From NCBI GenBank assembly GCA_021030905.1, contig JAGFMI010000015.1, positions 496,001 through 560,000 of the forward strand: 64,000 nt of DNA, given 5' to 3'. The notes below the pieces were generated by a model. The model searched no databases, was not told the origin of the DNA, and was given only the letters and a program-made list of their open reading frames with translations. Positions 54,110 through 64,000 of the stretch are shown here, piece by piece. Position 1 is the stretch's first letter. Each line of letters starts with the position of its first letter. The position numbers and the translations under genes were made by a program. The stretch is from Pyrenula massariospora (lineage: Eukaryota; Ascomycota; Eurotiomycetes; Pyrenulales; Pyrenulaceae).

Positions 54110-55288
54110 ATGACCTCTCAGCAATACAACGACCGCCTAGCCCAGGCTCTGAAGTCTGGAAACCCCTCTGAGCTAACCTCCTTTGCTGATTCAGTTCTCT
54201 CCGAATCGTTAGGCATCGTCGCCACAAGACCCCTCCTTTCCTCTCTCATCCAATCCCTTGACAATCTCCCGTCCGACGTCAAAATCACAGTCGGCCAGCA
54301 CATCCTACAAGGCCTGCAGTCCAGCACTAGCCCCTATGATGAACAAGAATACCGCCTGCGCGAATCTCTGGCGAGTACATACGAAAGCGAAGAAGACAAC
54401 GCTGAAGCAGCAAAATGCCTTGGGTCTATGAACCTCGAGCGCGTCCCCGACAATATCAAAGTCCAAATCTGGATTCGTATCGTGCGAAACTACCTCGAGG
54501 CTGACGATACCGTCAGTGCAGAGACATTCCTGAACCGGATCAAAAATCTAGCCTCTTCTACTAGCACCTTCGCCGAGAACCCAGACCTGAAGCTACACTA
54601 CCAGCTGTCCCAAGCCCGAATCCTCGACTCACGCCGCAAATTCCTCGACGCATCAGCCGAATACTACAATGTCTCCCTCTCCACCACCGTCGCAGAAGAC
54701 GACCGCCTCCAAGCCCTCTCCGCCTCCATCACCGCCGCCGTCCTCGCCCCCGCCGGGCCCCGACGAAGCAAATCCCTCGCAAAGCTCTACAAAGACGACC
54801 GCAGCTCCGGCATCGAAGAGTTCAGCATCCTCGAAAAGATGTTTCTCGAACGACTGATATCCCCCGAAGAGGTCGACGCGTTCGCGGCCAAACTGCAACC
54901 CCACCAGCTCGCACAGACCGCCGATGGAAGCACCGTCCTGGCAAAAGCGGTGATCGAACACAACCTCCTGGCAGCATCGAAGCTCTATGAGACGATCTCC
55001 ACAGCGGCTTTGGGAGCTTTGCTGGGTCTCAAAGACGGGCCAAAGGAAACAGCGGGGGAAAAAGCAGAGGATTATGCGGCGAGAATGTTCGAACAGGGAC
55101 GCCTGAAAGGAGTCATTGACCAGATCGGAGAAGTAATTGCCTTTGAGGGAGAGGGAATCGGAGTGGCATGGGAAGGGGCCAGGGAGGTCAAGGTCTGGGA
55201 CAGTGGAGTCCAAGAGCTCGTTGAACGGGTAGAAGCGTGTGCGGCGGGAGTGGCGGAGGACTTTCCTGCCTTGGTCCAGGCCAATTGA
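54110..55288 (+). CDS. CSN4: COP9 signalosome subunit 4
   Basis: A 392-aa, single-exon homologue of CSN4 (CsnD in Aspergillus), a PCI-domain subunit of the COP9 signalosome. The complex removes NEDD8 from cullins and so controls SCF ubiquitin ligases. The N-terminal two-thirds is helical repeat (EYRLRESLASTYESEEDNAE, AETFLNRIKNL, SRRKFLDASAEYYNVS), then the PCI winged helix at about 215-350 (FSILEKMFLERLISPEEVDA, VLAKAVIEHNLLAASKLYET). The ATG at 54110 (MTSQQYNDRLAQAL) is chosen over the longer open frame from 53960. That extension would read through the tRNA-like fragment and is not family-like. In filamentous fungi the COP9 signalosome governs development and secondary metabolism. Confidence 0.92.
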   Translation: MTSQQYNDRLAQALKSGNPSELTSFADSVLSESLGIVATRPLLSSLIQSLDNLPSDVKITVGQHILQGLQSSTSPYDEQEYRLRESLASTYESEEDNAEAAKCLGSMNLERVPDNIKVQIWIRIVRNYLEADDTVSAETFLNRIKNLASSTSTFAENPDLKLHYQLSQARILDSRRKFLDASAEYYNVSLSTTVAEDDRLQALSASITAAVLAPAGPRRSKSLAKLYKDDRSSGIEEFSILEKMFLERLISPEEVDAFAAKLQPHQLAQTADGSTVLAKAVIEHNLLAASKLYETISTAALGALLGLKDGPKETAGEKAEDYAARMFEQGRLKGVIDQIGEVIAFEGEGIGVAWEGAREVKVWDSGVQELVERVEACAAGVAEDFPALVQAN

Positions 55289-55968
55289 AAAGGGCTTTGT
55301 CACAGTGAATTGATATGCGTTATGATGCATGGGAGGGCGCCAGGGGAAAACATTCCGGGTCATAGATCTGTGATATTGTGGGAAGGTGCATGCTGCGGCG
55401 TTTTCTCTCACAGTGTAAGCAAAAGACCTCATATACCCAGATAGTCGTTAGGAGCATGAAGAGAACATTTCCCGTTGTTGAAAGAGCGCTGTGCATTTGG
55501 CTGAGAAAGAGATGCTCGGCTGGGACGTGAGAATTGCATCTCTAGAATCCGTCTGCCTTCACCATGACATATGCTCGTACGGAAACGCTATGCGAACACA
55601 ACCTCCTTCTATCCGCAGAGCGGCATGGACGCAATATATGATAGTACATGAACAGCTCTAGCAACAAAAAGTCCCTACGCAGAAACCTTAACGAGGCTAC
55701 AAGCAGAACACGAGGCTGCACAGACTAGGACAAACCCCCCCAAGCGCAGGGAACAAGAAAACTCGAATACGGTCAAAGATGTATTCGTCTCAATCTAAGA
55801 AGGGGCGGGTAGCTTAAAAAGCGAGCCCACGGTTTCGTCTACCCATGCAAGCACCTGAATATTCTCAGTCTAGACCTTGCGCGTGCCTGAAAAGAAAACG
55901 CCCAGTCACATATCATGCATGCCTTGACCCGCCGCCGTGATATTCCCGTTTCCATGGAAGCTTCCATT
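55289..55968. other. Intergenic region between convergent CSN4 and PP2A-B55 genes
   Basis: Shared 3' flanks of convergent genes. No coding or RNA feature was recognised. Confidence 0.4.
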
Positions 55969-57770
55969 TCATAGCGCCGAGAACACGAAAAGCTGTGTAG
56001 GCCGATTAGCTTCGTGTTTTGGATGTTTAAAGGGTTGGGGGAGGAGGGGTAGAGGATAACTTACATTATTAGTCGCTGCAATGGCGATGCTGTCCTCGAA
56101 TGGGTGCCAGCTCATATGCAAGATCTTCTTGTTGAAATCAATCTGGTCAGCGTCCGTTTCTTTCCTCATTCTACCCCCTTGGCCGGCGGCCGGGCTACCG
56201 GCCCTGGATCCTCCCTTTTTGTTGTTTGCTGCCGTGGGACTTGAAGCGTTGATTGGGGTGGGCACTCCAACTTTCTTAGCTTTGAAAGCGCTCTTATCAG
56301 CCTGCAAAACGACTTCGGTCTCTTGGTCCGGGTTCGAGGGGTAGATCATAAAGTTGTTGTTGTAACTTCCAGTCATGACGTTTGAGCCGTCTCCGGAGAA
56401 GACGACCTCGAACTTGTCGAAGATGCTGTCATTCTCGTATGTATCGCAGAGCCGCGGTCGGAGGTGCTCGTGTATCGGTATAGTCTTCACTGGCTGCTTT
56501 TCCATCGCCACGTCCCAAATCTTGACAGTCAAATAGTCCCGAGATAGAATGAAGCGGCCATCGTTCGAGAATCGTACGTCAGAAATGGAGGATATTATTT
56601 CTGAAAAGAATGAGCGAGCGGAGGGGTCTTCTTCCTGTTCGAATTCTAGCAGAAAGTCAGCTCTGTACGTATTATGGATGAATACGACTTACGCTTTGCA
56701 TGCGCATCGCAAAGGGCGCTCTCGCGCATGTCTGCAAGCTTGATTGTTCCTTTAGAACTTGCGTACATAAACCAATTGCAGCTCTGAGGGTGGAATTCGG
56801 CTGCGGTAATGACCTCGGTCAGCTCTTCCATATTGGCAGGCTTAATGTCGACAATATTGAAGCTCTGGTCTTGTATGTTTAGATTCCACAGGTTTATACG
56901 TAGATCATCGCTGCTGATGAATGTTTCTCCATCACTATTTACCGATATGCTATTGATATGGTACGCATGTGCATTCGCATAGGTCCTCCTAGGCACTGCA
57001 GCAACGACAGTGTCGTGGTGTGTCATTCGTGGGAGTTTAAGATCTGCCTGACTTCTGAACGCGACATGATTCGGTCTGGGAGCACCACCTCCCCCGGCGC
57101 CAGCAGGAGTCAAGTCATGCGAGAGATTGTTTTCAGCCACAACTTTCAACGACTTTTCAAAGACCTTCCACAGCTTTATCGTCTTGTCGTTTGTCGACAG
57201 AAGGTAATGTGAGGCATTTTGTCGGCGGCACCATTTGATTTTGTTTATCTTCTCTTCAATTTCTAAGGATTTGAGGTAATCGAATTCAGGCTCATGGGAT
57301 TGGAACTCTGTATGGAATTTGTATTCACAAGTCTTCTTCTGTTGAAGGTTCAGCTGTCAAGTTGAACCAAACGGTAGCATCACGTACAGCTTCATTTCGT
57401 TCGAATAAAACCACCCGTCCTCCTTTGTCTCCGGTCGCAAGGTAGTTGCCAGTATGGTCAAACTCTACAGTCGATATGATGTCCGCTATAATGTAAACGT
57501 TAGATCCAGCGTAATGTATCACGCGATCCCACTCCACTGTCTTCCAGCAGAGAGCCATAGAGCAGCTCCAAATGACAAGTTTCGGAATGGCCGGGATAAC
57601 ATTGTGTGCCTACCTTCTGTTATATCCTCGACATCTCCCTTATCTCCAAAGCATCTACGTTGGGAAAAAATTGTCAGCAATCATGCCAACATGAGGGTTG
57701 GTACTGGTATTGAGGCCTTGACGCACTGTGTGAATTTCCATGTAGGAGACGCGGAGTCCCCTTCCACCAT
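55969..57770 (-). CDS. pabA: PP2A regulatory subunit B (B55/PR55), six exons
   Basis: A 477-aa WD40 propeller that directs protein phosphatase 2A to substrates, with roles in mitotic exit and morphogenesis. It is the homologue of yeast Cdc55 and Aspergillus PabA. Exons in transcript order: 57770-57727, 57654-57614, 57485-57388, 57338-56693, 56645-56065, 55992-55969. All junctions keep frame. The joined start [15 protein letters not shown], followed by [20 protein letters not shown], is nearly invariant in fungal B55. Other hallmarks: [50 protein letters not shown] and [11 protein letters not shown]. The last exon encodes only seven residues (LFVFSAL) and the stop. A Gly/Ser-rich insert ([18 protein letters not shown]) sits near residue 440, as in other filamentous fungi. 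Confidence 0.95.
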
Positions 57771-58368
57771 CTTTCAGCGAACGACTTTACGCTGCGTGTA
57801 CAGCCAGGCTTGACGCGGGTCTCGGAGGGATGTGTGAAGATCGGTTGAAGCGTGGCAGGCTTGTAGACCGATAGAGGGGAGAGCTTCAGTCGATCAGCTT
57901 CCAGACCGCGCTGGTAATATGCAGGGGGAGCTCACGTCAAGGAAAGTGCGCAGGGAGAGAGGAGCTTGGCGAAAGTCGTAGAGATACGAAAGCGCACGGC
58001 GACGAAGAGATCAAGGAATGCCTCCTAACTCCAGGCCTGGAACTGACAACCAAATGGCAAATGGATAATTGATGGTATTGAGAAGCTTGATGTGTGATGT
58101 CGGTGGGTTGTAGGTACCCGAAGCTGATGGTGGGGGGTTTGTACCGCACCAGGCTCCAAGTCCAGCGCCCAAGTTTCCTTTCTCGAAGAAGCTTGTCTCT
58201 GTAACCCGCTCACGACTAAATTAATGCACCGAAGTGAAAGATACCGGCCGACGCGATGATCTTTGTCAGTAATGCGGACTAACAACGAACGCGGTGGGTG
58301 ACGGCTCTATCACGATAAATCCAAGGCTTTGAAGTCGGCAGCAGATCCCGTTGCCCACCTACCATATT
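57771..58368. other. Divergent promoter region 57771-58368
   Basis: Promoter of the B55 gene and upstream of the next gene. No feature was supported. Confidence 0.4.
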
Positions 58369-58649
58369 ATGAAAGATTTAACGAGTATCCTTGAACATTA
58401 CTACTAATATTAAGCCTGGACCATATATCAACCTCTCAGTCCAGGCTTCCGTGACGCGTACTCCATTCCTTTCCGCGATGCTTTTACTATTGCTTGCTAT
58501 AACTAGATTTCGTTGTTGACTTAGACCAGAACAAAAAAGGACGGTTCAAGACGTGGCAAGCAGCGTCGAAGGCTGCGTCAGAGGTGGGGGAGCCCATTAT
58601 CTATCTGGAAACTCTTGCACAAGCGCCTCTGATAGAGCAAGGTCAATAA

Positions 58650-59621
58650 ATGGCTAAGGAGACTCCTGAATCCCAAGTTGCCAAGACAAGCACGCATACT
58701 GGAGCTGATTTATCTGATCGAGTGATATCCTCCACTCAAGGATTACTCAAAAGCGTCACAAGAGGAAGCACAAAGGACGCTGCGTCTACTTATTCCAACC
58801 TCTTAGCCAGGGATCAGAAAGAATCCTCCGCTTCCGGCTCATCTGCTTCATCAGCAAGTGTGTCCTCTGAGTCGAGCAGTGGACTTCAACATGGTGTTGC
58901 AAAGACTGATGGTCCTTTGAACGATTCTCTTGGACAAAGCTTTAGATCTACAAGATCTTCCCAGCATGATATCGAGCCATTTACTCATGGTGAAGAGGGC
59001 CTTCCACATGCCCTGCCGAATTTCTTTGATGATTTGGAAAGAGTTGAGGAGCGCACCCAATCTAGTCACGGAAAAGGTAAGAGTGTTGCAAGACAAGACG
59101 CCGCTCAACCTCTACAAACAACCGCGTGGATATCTCAATATCATGAAGCCGAGGAAGCTTCTGAGACGCCAGGTACAGCGCCAGATGGTTACCAAATTAC
59201 TCAACTGCTCTCAGATCCATCCTTTCAACCTAGCTTCTGGTCGGAGGGTGAGTCAATTGAAGAAGCGCCATATAAGATCTCGATAGAGGAACACAAATTA
59301 GCCAAGCTCTTGACTGATCGGTTCAAAGATGCCGAGCTTAAGCAACAGATTACAAATCCATCTAGCCATGATCATCTGCAGGCACGTCTCTCGAACAAGC
59401 GCCTCGACTCAGCATTGGCTGCCACTGATGGTCAGAAAGATATGAAAGAATTAGATACCTTCTTTTCTGATCTTCATCACTATCATGAGGAGGTCTGGGG
59501 CTATGCGCAACCACTCATTGAAGAAGTTCGCGAAGAAATCAGGCAAGCTAAACCGAGCGCGCCTCTGGATGGCCCTGCTCTGAGAAGGTTGCGCATGCTG
59601 CTTGCACATCTTGAACCCTGA
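58650..59621 (+). CDS. Ser-rich protein of unknown function (323 aa, possibly longer at 5' end)
   Basis: The ORF from ATG 58650 encodes a polar protein with a Ser-rich tract (SASGSSASSASVSSESSSG, about residues 60-78), a possible short Trp motif (WISQYHEAE) and a conserved-looking helical C-terminus (FFSDLHHYHEEVWGYAQPLI, EEVREEIRQ). No domain is recognised. Directly upstream and in the same frame, 58525-58646 reads coding-like (KKGRFKTWQAASKAASEVGE .. PIIYLETLAQAPLIEQG). It is separated from this ORF only by TAA at 58647. A 36-bp intron (about 58642-58677) or the stop itself could lie between them. An ATG at 58369 with a gtatcc donor could start that longer version. Function unknown; scaffold or import adaptor are guesses I do not rely on. 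Confidence 0.65.
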   Translation: MAKETPESQVAKTSTHTGADLSDRVISSTQGLLKSVTRGSTKDAASTYSNLLARDQKESSASGSSASSASVSSESSSGLQHGVAKTDGPLNDSLGQSFRSTRSSQHDIEPFTHGEEGLPHALPNFFDDLERVEERTQSSHGKGKSVARQDAAQPLQTTAWISQYHEAEEASETPGTAPDGYQITQLLSDPSFQPSFWSEGESIEEAPYKISIEEHKLAKLLTDRFKDAELKQQITNPSSHDHLQARLSNKRLDSALAATDGQKDMKELDTFFSDLHHYHEEVWGYAQPLIEEVREEIRQAKPSAPLDGPALRRLRMLLAHLEP

Positions 59622-60155
59622 GATACACGTCGACACCTCCAGATGGGCCTTTGCTGGTCAAGACTGCTTAAATCAAACCTAATATAGGACTCGCGCATAT
59701 TGAAAATCCAATGTCTTTTAACCATGATTGGGACCAAAAAATTGTCAGGATCGATTTTGGCAAGCCAAAGATTCGAAAGCTTGCAGGCTATTCACATTGC
59801 CGAGATCTTGGACAGGGATCCCCCGGCTGACTCGCTATCTCCGGGCATGACGTAATTTTGGATTTCCAATCCCACGATGTTTGAAGATCTGAACCTAGCT
59901 TTGATATTTATTCGGAGACTTATTTCGTAGGGGAGTCGGATTGATTGACCTCAGGCCGAATTTTGAGCCTCATTTTGACTGCTAGAAATTGTTCGTGGGA
60001 GCAGAACAATCGCTCAAGCTGAATAATTTCGAAGCCTTGGCAAGACCACCTCAGGATACAAAAGGTGACCGATCGACCCATTTCATTCATGCAAGATTGT
60101 CAAGACATTTGAATCACTTCCTTCCTGGTTTAAGTCCCGCTGTTTTTGCTCCAAA
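59622..60155. other. Intergenic region 59622-60155
   Basis: 3' flank of the Ser-rich gene and promoter of the NmrA-like gene. No feature was recognised. Confidence 0.4.
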
Positions 60156-61148
60156 ATGTCGAAAATCTGCCTTACTGGCACTACTGGCGCTCTTGGCTCC
60201 CATGTCCTCAAACACGCATTGAATACCCTCAAAATTGACCCTTCCTCTTTGGTCATTTCCCTTTACAATCCATCAAAGGCCCCTAGCGTTCCCTCCGGTG
60301 TTACAATTCGCCGGGCTGACTATCGGGATCCCTCTACCCTCCCTGCCGCATTTGAGGGCTGCTCCAAACTCTTACTCATCTCATACCCTACGCTCTTGCA
60401 CGAGGAGCGTGTCACAGCCCACAAAAACGCGATCAACGCGGCCAAAGCCGCAGGTGTTCAGCACATCTACTACACAAGCATTGCGTTCGGCGACGACTCG
60501 AATGCCTTTGTTAAGCAAGCGCACAATGATACGGAAGCGTACCTAAGAGAACTTTGCACTCCAAGTTCAGGGCTTACCTACACAGTCATTAAGGAAGGTA
60601 TCTACTCTGAGAGCTTCCCGCTATACTTTGGCTTTTTCGACGCAGTCCGTGTTGGGAAGCAGGGCCAGGGCGAGCGGGTGGTCAAAGTCCCCTCGTTGGG
60701 TGGCCCCGGCCCAGCATGGGTTACGCAGGACAACCTGGGCGAAGCAACCGCAAAAATTGTCTTCGATGACCCCTCCAAGCCGGCGTGGAAGAACAAGACA
60801 GTCCTTCTCAGCGGAACAGAAGCGGTTTCCCTACCACAGCTTGCTGAGCTCATTAATGAGATCCTGGGTTGGCAACAAAATCCACTCCGCGTAGAAGGCG
60901 TGGGCGACGAGGAGTATCTTGATGCTGTGTCGGAAATTAAGACTGGACGGTCGAAAGATATTGATACCAGGGAGTATTATGGAAGATGGACCAGCACGTA
61001 TCCGGCGATGGAAAAGGGTGAGTTGGCGGTCGTAGACCCGCTGACACAGGAACTTCTTGGGAGGAGGCCTACGTCGATGAAGGAGTTCTTGGAGGGACTA
61101 TTGACAAAGGGCACGCAGAGGGTGGATGTGGATGAAGGAAACAGATGA
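60156..61148 (+). CDS. NmrA-like NAD(P)-binding protein / quinone-reductase-like (330 aa)
   Basis: A single-exon, atypical short-chain dehydrogenase of the NmrA/HSCARG type. The Rossmann dinucleotide motif is TGTTGALG (residues 7-14). Further landmarks: the second strand ISLYNPSKAPS, GVQHIYYTSIAFG, an ALRELC/YTVIKEGIY substrate-side block, and AWVTQDNLGEATAKIV. It lacks a clear YxxxK catalytic pair. Members either sense redox cofactors, as NmrA does in nitrogen control, or reduce quinones and azo compounds. The length and the GIYSESFPLYFGFF segment favour the quinone/azo-reductase-like group, but this cannot be settled here. Confidence 0.82.
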   Translation: MSKICLTGTTGALGSHVLKHALNTLKIDPSSLVISLYNPSKAPSVPSGVTIRRADYRDPSTLPAAFEGCSKLLLISYPTLLHEERVTAHKNAINAAKAAGVQHIYYTSIAFGDDSNAFVKQAHNDTEAYLRELCTPSSGLTYTVIKEGIYSESFPLYFGFFDAVRVGKQGQGERVVKVPSLGGPGPAWVTQDNLGEATAKIVFDDPSKPAWKNKTVLLSGTEAVSLPQLAELINEILGWQQNPLRVEGVGDEEYLDAVSEIKTGRSKDIDTREYYGRWTSTYPAMEKGELAVVDPLTQELLGRRPTSMKEFLEGLLTKGTQRVDVDEGNR

Positions 61149-62268
61149 GATAGCTAAGTTGAAGCGAAGATTAGGGTGCGGATAAATTGCAATAGCCCTC
61201 TACCCAAAGGCCTTTGTAAATATCATTTGATGATCTTAAGATTGTATACGATTGGGCCACTATTTTTAGAATATGCTGTAGTCCTCTACCACAATTTGCT
61301 AGCATGTCGCCTCGGCCAACCTTCCCAGTCCTTGGATAACCACTCGAAAAGTATTCTCCAGCCTCCACTTCGTCTTTTTCTCCAATCCTCATCCAATCAT
61401 CCAAAGCGGGGGATCCCTCTGTCTCAGCCGACTCAGACCCCCTGATTCAAATACGCTACACCTATCAGATCGTTCCTCCCTTTCCGAAAACGCTACTCGC
61501 TCGGAGGTTTGAAGCGGTAACTTGCGAAATCACTTCAAACCTCTTCGTGGAAAGAACCAGCTAGAATTATTCACCATATCCAATGTTATATTCTTTCAAA
61601 ATTAAAACTTTATGTATATTATATATTTCAATTCTTTATTATGATCATTACATCCTTGAACATAAAATATATAACTGCAGGGGTTCAATTCTCAGACTCT
61701 ACGGCGAGTCACACTGCTTTTAAGATTCACCCCCTGTTAGGCATAGCGTATCCAAGCCTTAGGGTCTGAGTTGGCTGAGACAAGGATCCCTCCATGTGTC
61801 TAGTGTCAGTCGTGATCCTCCTGCAAGGCAACCTTCGTCATCGCGTCCTAGCATGCAGCTACGAAAAACAGAACTCCTGCTAAGCCTGCCGGCAACAACG
61901 GCTGTTGTCCTCGTGGCGTCGTAGACCTTCCCAATGCGGGCTTGGGCGGCTCAAGCTAGTGCCTGGATGGAGCGGCTGCAGAAATTTCTCCGCTTCGTCA
62001 TCACCAAGCTGCTCATCTGCCATTGGGAGAGACTTTTCCCGGAAAAAATCACGAGCTTGATGTCTAGCCTTTTACCCAGGGTTATGATGGAGCTTTCGAG
62101 AGGTAAGGATATGGCTCGTGAGCTTGCTTGTGCGGTGAGTGACGTTTTATATTCTGCGAACGCGCCCTCTATGGCATGTCTAGATTGTAAAAGCGTGAAC
62201 AGCCACCTGAAAGAGCTTAATCGACCCTACCAAGTATACTTCAAAACCGGCCGTGTACCATCTTAAAG
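61149..62268. other. Intergenic region 61149-62268
   Basis: Contains the MITE-like element (61408-61792). The open frame at 61934-62266 directly before the esterase has no recognisable domain and is not called. Confidence 0.4.
61408..61792. mobile_element. MITE-like element with about 60-bp inverted repeats
   Basis: The left arm (61408-61468) and right arm (61733-61792) are inverted copies. The core gtctcagccgactcagaccc (61421-61440) matches the reverse complement of 61762-61781 at 19 of 20 positions, and similarity continues outward to ggatccct and inward past tacgcta. The interior is AT-rich (about 61560-61670) with no coding capacity. A second hairpin with perfect 11-bp arms (gaggtttgaag at 61504 and cttcaaacctc at 61533) is nested inside. 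Size (about 385 bp), inverted ends and an AT-rich core fit a miniature inverted-repeat DNA transposon. I could not define a target-site duplication. An unrelated cruciform-forming sequence is the alternative. Confidence 0.5.
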
Positions 62269-63498
62269 ATGTTTTCCAAACTATCTCCTCTGTTTCTCGC
62301 GTCTATCCCTCTTCTCTCCTCTGCATCCCCAATCCAAAAGCGCCAAAATTCCACAGGCACATGGAGTGTAGAACAATTCAACAGCTTCATCACATTCGGC
62401 GACAGCTACACAGACGAGAATCGCCTTAGCTACTTCATTGCACATAACTACACCGCGCCGCCACCAGGAACAATCCTTCCTGAGGTATGTGGCGTATCTT
62501 TAATCTCGAATCCTTCCACTGACTTTTGTACTAAGAGCTTTAACACCGCCTCCGGCGGCCGCGACTGGCCCCGTTACGTCGTTCAATATACTGGCACCTC
62601 TGCCGCGAATGGAACCTTTCTTCCCCAGCTCCAATTGTATAATTATGCCGTCAGCGGCGCCGTCTGCGACAATAACATCACCCCCCGAGCGCTGTCGCCA
62701 ACGGCTCTCTTCCCTGCTGTCCAGCAGTATGAAGTTCCTGCTTTTCTCGCGGACAAAGCCTCAAATAGAAACGGCACCGACGAGCCGTATTTCACTCCTG
62801 CATTGACCGCAGATGATGCTGTGTATGCATTGTGGATCGGCACCAACGATCTCGGCAACAATGCCTTCCTTACCGATACCCAAGTCCTTGGCAACACCCT
62901 GACAGACTACACCGACTGCGTACTCTCCGTCTTCGACCAACTCTACTCATCCGGCGCACGCTACCTTGTCTTGTTCAACAACGCGCCGCTACAGCTTGCG
63001 CCATTGTATGCTAATGACAGTCTAAACGGGGTAGGCCCGAATCACTATTGGAAGGACAAGCCGGACAACCACACAGAGATCTCAATCAAGATGACGCAGG
63101 AAGTGACGACCACGAACGAAATTTTCAAATACGAGGCGCCGTATGACCAGCTCGTCGGTAACAGATGGCCAGGCGCAAATATCGCACTCTTCGACGTGTA
63201 CAGCTTGGTTTGTTCTGTTCCTTCTCAATTCCCCAAACTCGAAAGCTGACTCAGAAATCATTAGATCTACGACATCTACACGAACCCCTCACAATATCTG
63301 AATGGCACAGAACCGGCGAATGTCTCCGGGTTTGATGACCATTGCGCGGTGGATGGGAGCGCGTGCGTGCGCGACGATAGCCCGGACTCATATCTGTGGT
63401 TTGACGAGCTGCACCCGAGCGAGCAGACGGACCGGGTGATTGCGAAGGAGTTTGTGAGTTTGTTGGACGGGGAGAGCTTGTATGCGACATATTTCTAG
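62269..63498 (+). CDS. Secreted GDSL/CE16-type acetyl esterase (three exons)
   Basis: A 373-aa secreted esterase. The signal peptide is MFSKLSPLFLASIPLLSSAS, followed by a likely Lys-Arg processing site (KR, residues 24-25). Exons: 62269-62484, 62536-63207, 63265-63498. The first intron (62485-62535, gtatgt..ctgac..aag) is 51 bp and has no stop, so it could be misread as coding. Removing it restores PEV/SFNTASGGRDWPRYV-type family spacing. Catalytic blocks: Ser46 in FGDSYTDENR, the GTNDLGNN block, and Asp343/His346 in DELHPSE. CE16 enzymes remove acetyl groups from hemicellulose oligosaccharides. It probably works with the GH43-like and GH16 enzymes on plant cell-wall material, which is inference. 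Confidence 0.85.
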
Positions 63499-64000
63499 AC
63501 ATTGGAAACCGGAAAGGTAAATGCACATTTAAGAGGAAGTTTTTGTGACTGTTGTGATGAAAGATGAGTACATCCTCCAGACTACCTAGATATAATGTGT
63601 TGTTTAATGCAAAAAGTGTGTTGCATATTCAGTACTAACCATCCACGTGAAGATCTCGATCTAATACATTTATTCCATCAAGTTCATCGGGGCAAATCTT
63701 CGCTCGGTTATACCGAAACCGAACGAATTGTGCCATGGCGCCAGTGCTTAACATTCCCAGACATGCTAACTATTCTTCTACCAAGTGTGTTAGGCAGGTG
63801 TGCTGTAACCATGTAGCAACTTACACTGTCTCTATATTCTTACTTTCCACGACAACTTAGAAGCCTCGTCGGTCAACGTCATCCGGTCTTTCCATATAAT
63901 ATGCTTATCGAGCTCGAGGTAGCTGCTTATAGTCACGCTACTTTTATCACGTTGTCAATGACTACCGTTTGTGACAATTTTTTCTTTGTCAGATATTCTT
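63499..64000. other. Intergenic region at the window end
   Basis: 3' flank of the esterase. Short open frames without support. The window ends here, so a gene further right could start beyond it. Confidence 0.35.

Noticed and set aside
61680-61700. B-box-like ggttcaattct inside the MITE-like element
   Set aside because: No pairing T-stem, no A box at the right distance and no acceptor stem, so not a tRNA or SINE promoter that I can support.
61934-62266. 110-aa open frame just before the esterase
   Set aside because: No domain, and it ends three bases before the esterase start within its expected promoter. Composition does not favour coding.

Overview
This window is nuclear DNA of a filamentous ascomycete (Pezizomycotina). 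The protein-coding genes carry many short introns, mostly 38-90 bp, with GT..AG ends and CTRAY-type branch sites. Several products are fungus-restricted or typical of filamentous fungi: a REG1/HEX2 PP1 regulator, a DUF3431 protein, a NACHT-ankyrin STAND protein, secreted GH43-like and CE16 enzymes, and an ABC-C transporter with many introns. I could not fix the genus. No rRNA gene, intact tRNA, CRISPR array or clearly supported retroelement was seen.

Layout. 0-2.5 kb: CGR1 (rRNA processing) and a coiled-coil membrane protein. 3-10 kb: an RBR ubiquitin ligase whose RING2 is completed by a second exon, and two spliced multi-pass membrane proteins of unknown function (6997-7774 minus, 8475-9763 plus). 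10-23.8 kb: sparse. It holds a small ORF, a dual-specificity phosphatase (13.2-13.8 kb) and a secreted beta-propeller glycosidase (15.1-16.4 kb). About 7 kb of decayed coding sequence follows, including a MADS-like relic.

23.9-38.1 kb: dense and mostly housekeeping. In order: REG1-type PP1 regulator, DUF3431 type II membrane protein, TMA22/DENR (with a 20-nt exon), ELMO/CED-12 protein, and a 13-exon ABC-C transporter of about 1477 aa. 38.8-43.5 kb: three small genes (an N-terminally anchored uncharacterised protein, DUF924, a multi-pass membrane protein).

44.6-51 kb: accessory. It holds a NACHT-ankyrin STAND protein whose N-terminus looks TIR/SEFIR-like, a broken multi-pass membrane gene beside it, and a GH16 enzyme without signal peptide. 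52-59.6 kb: GPATCH11, a half initiator-tRNA relic, COP9 subunit CSN4, the PP2A B55 subunit and a serine-rich unknown protein. 60-64 kb: an NmrA-like reductase, a MITE-like inverted-repeat element and a secreted CE16/GDSL esterase.

Common themes. REG1 and B55 are both phosphatase regulators, and B55 and TMA22 are conserved single-copy-type genes, so the dense parts look syntenic and stable. The stretches at 16.4-23.8 and 44-50 kb look like faster-evolving islands with relics. A repeated compositional signature is visible: many genes use C-ending codons in the 5' half and G-ending codons in the 3' half.
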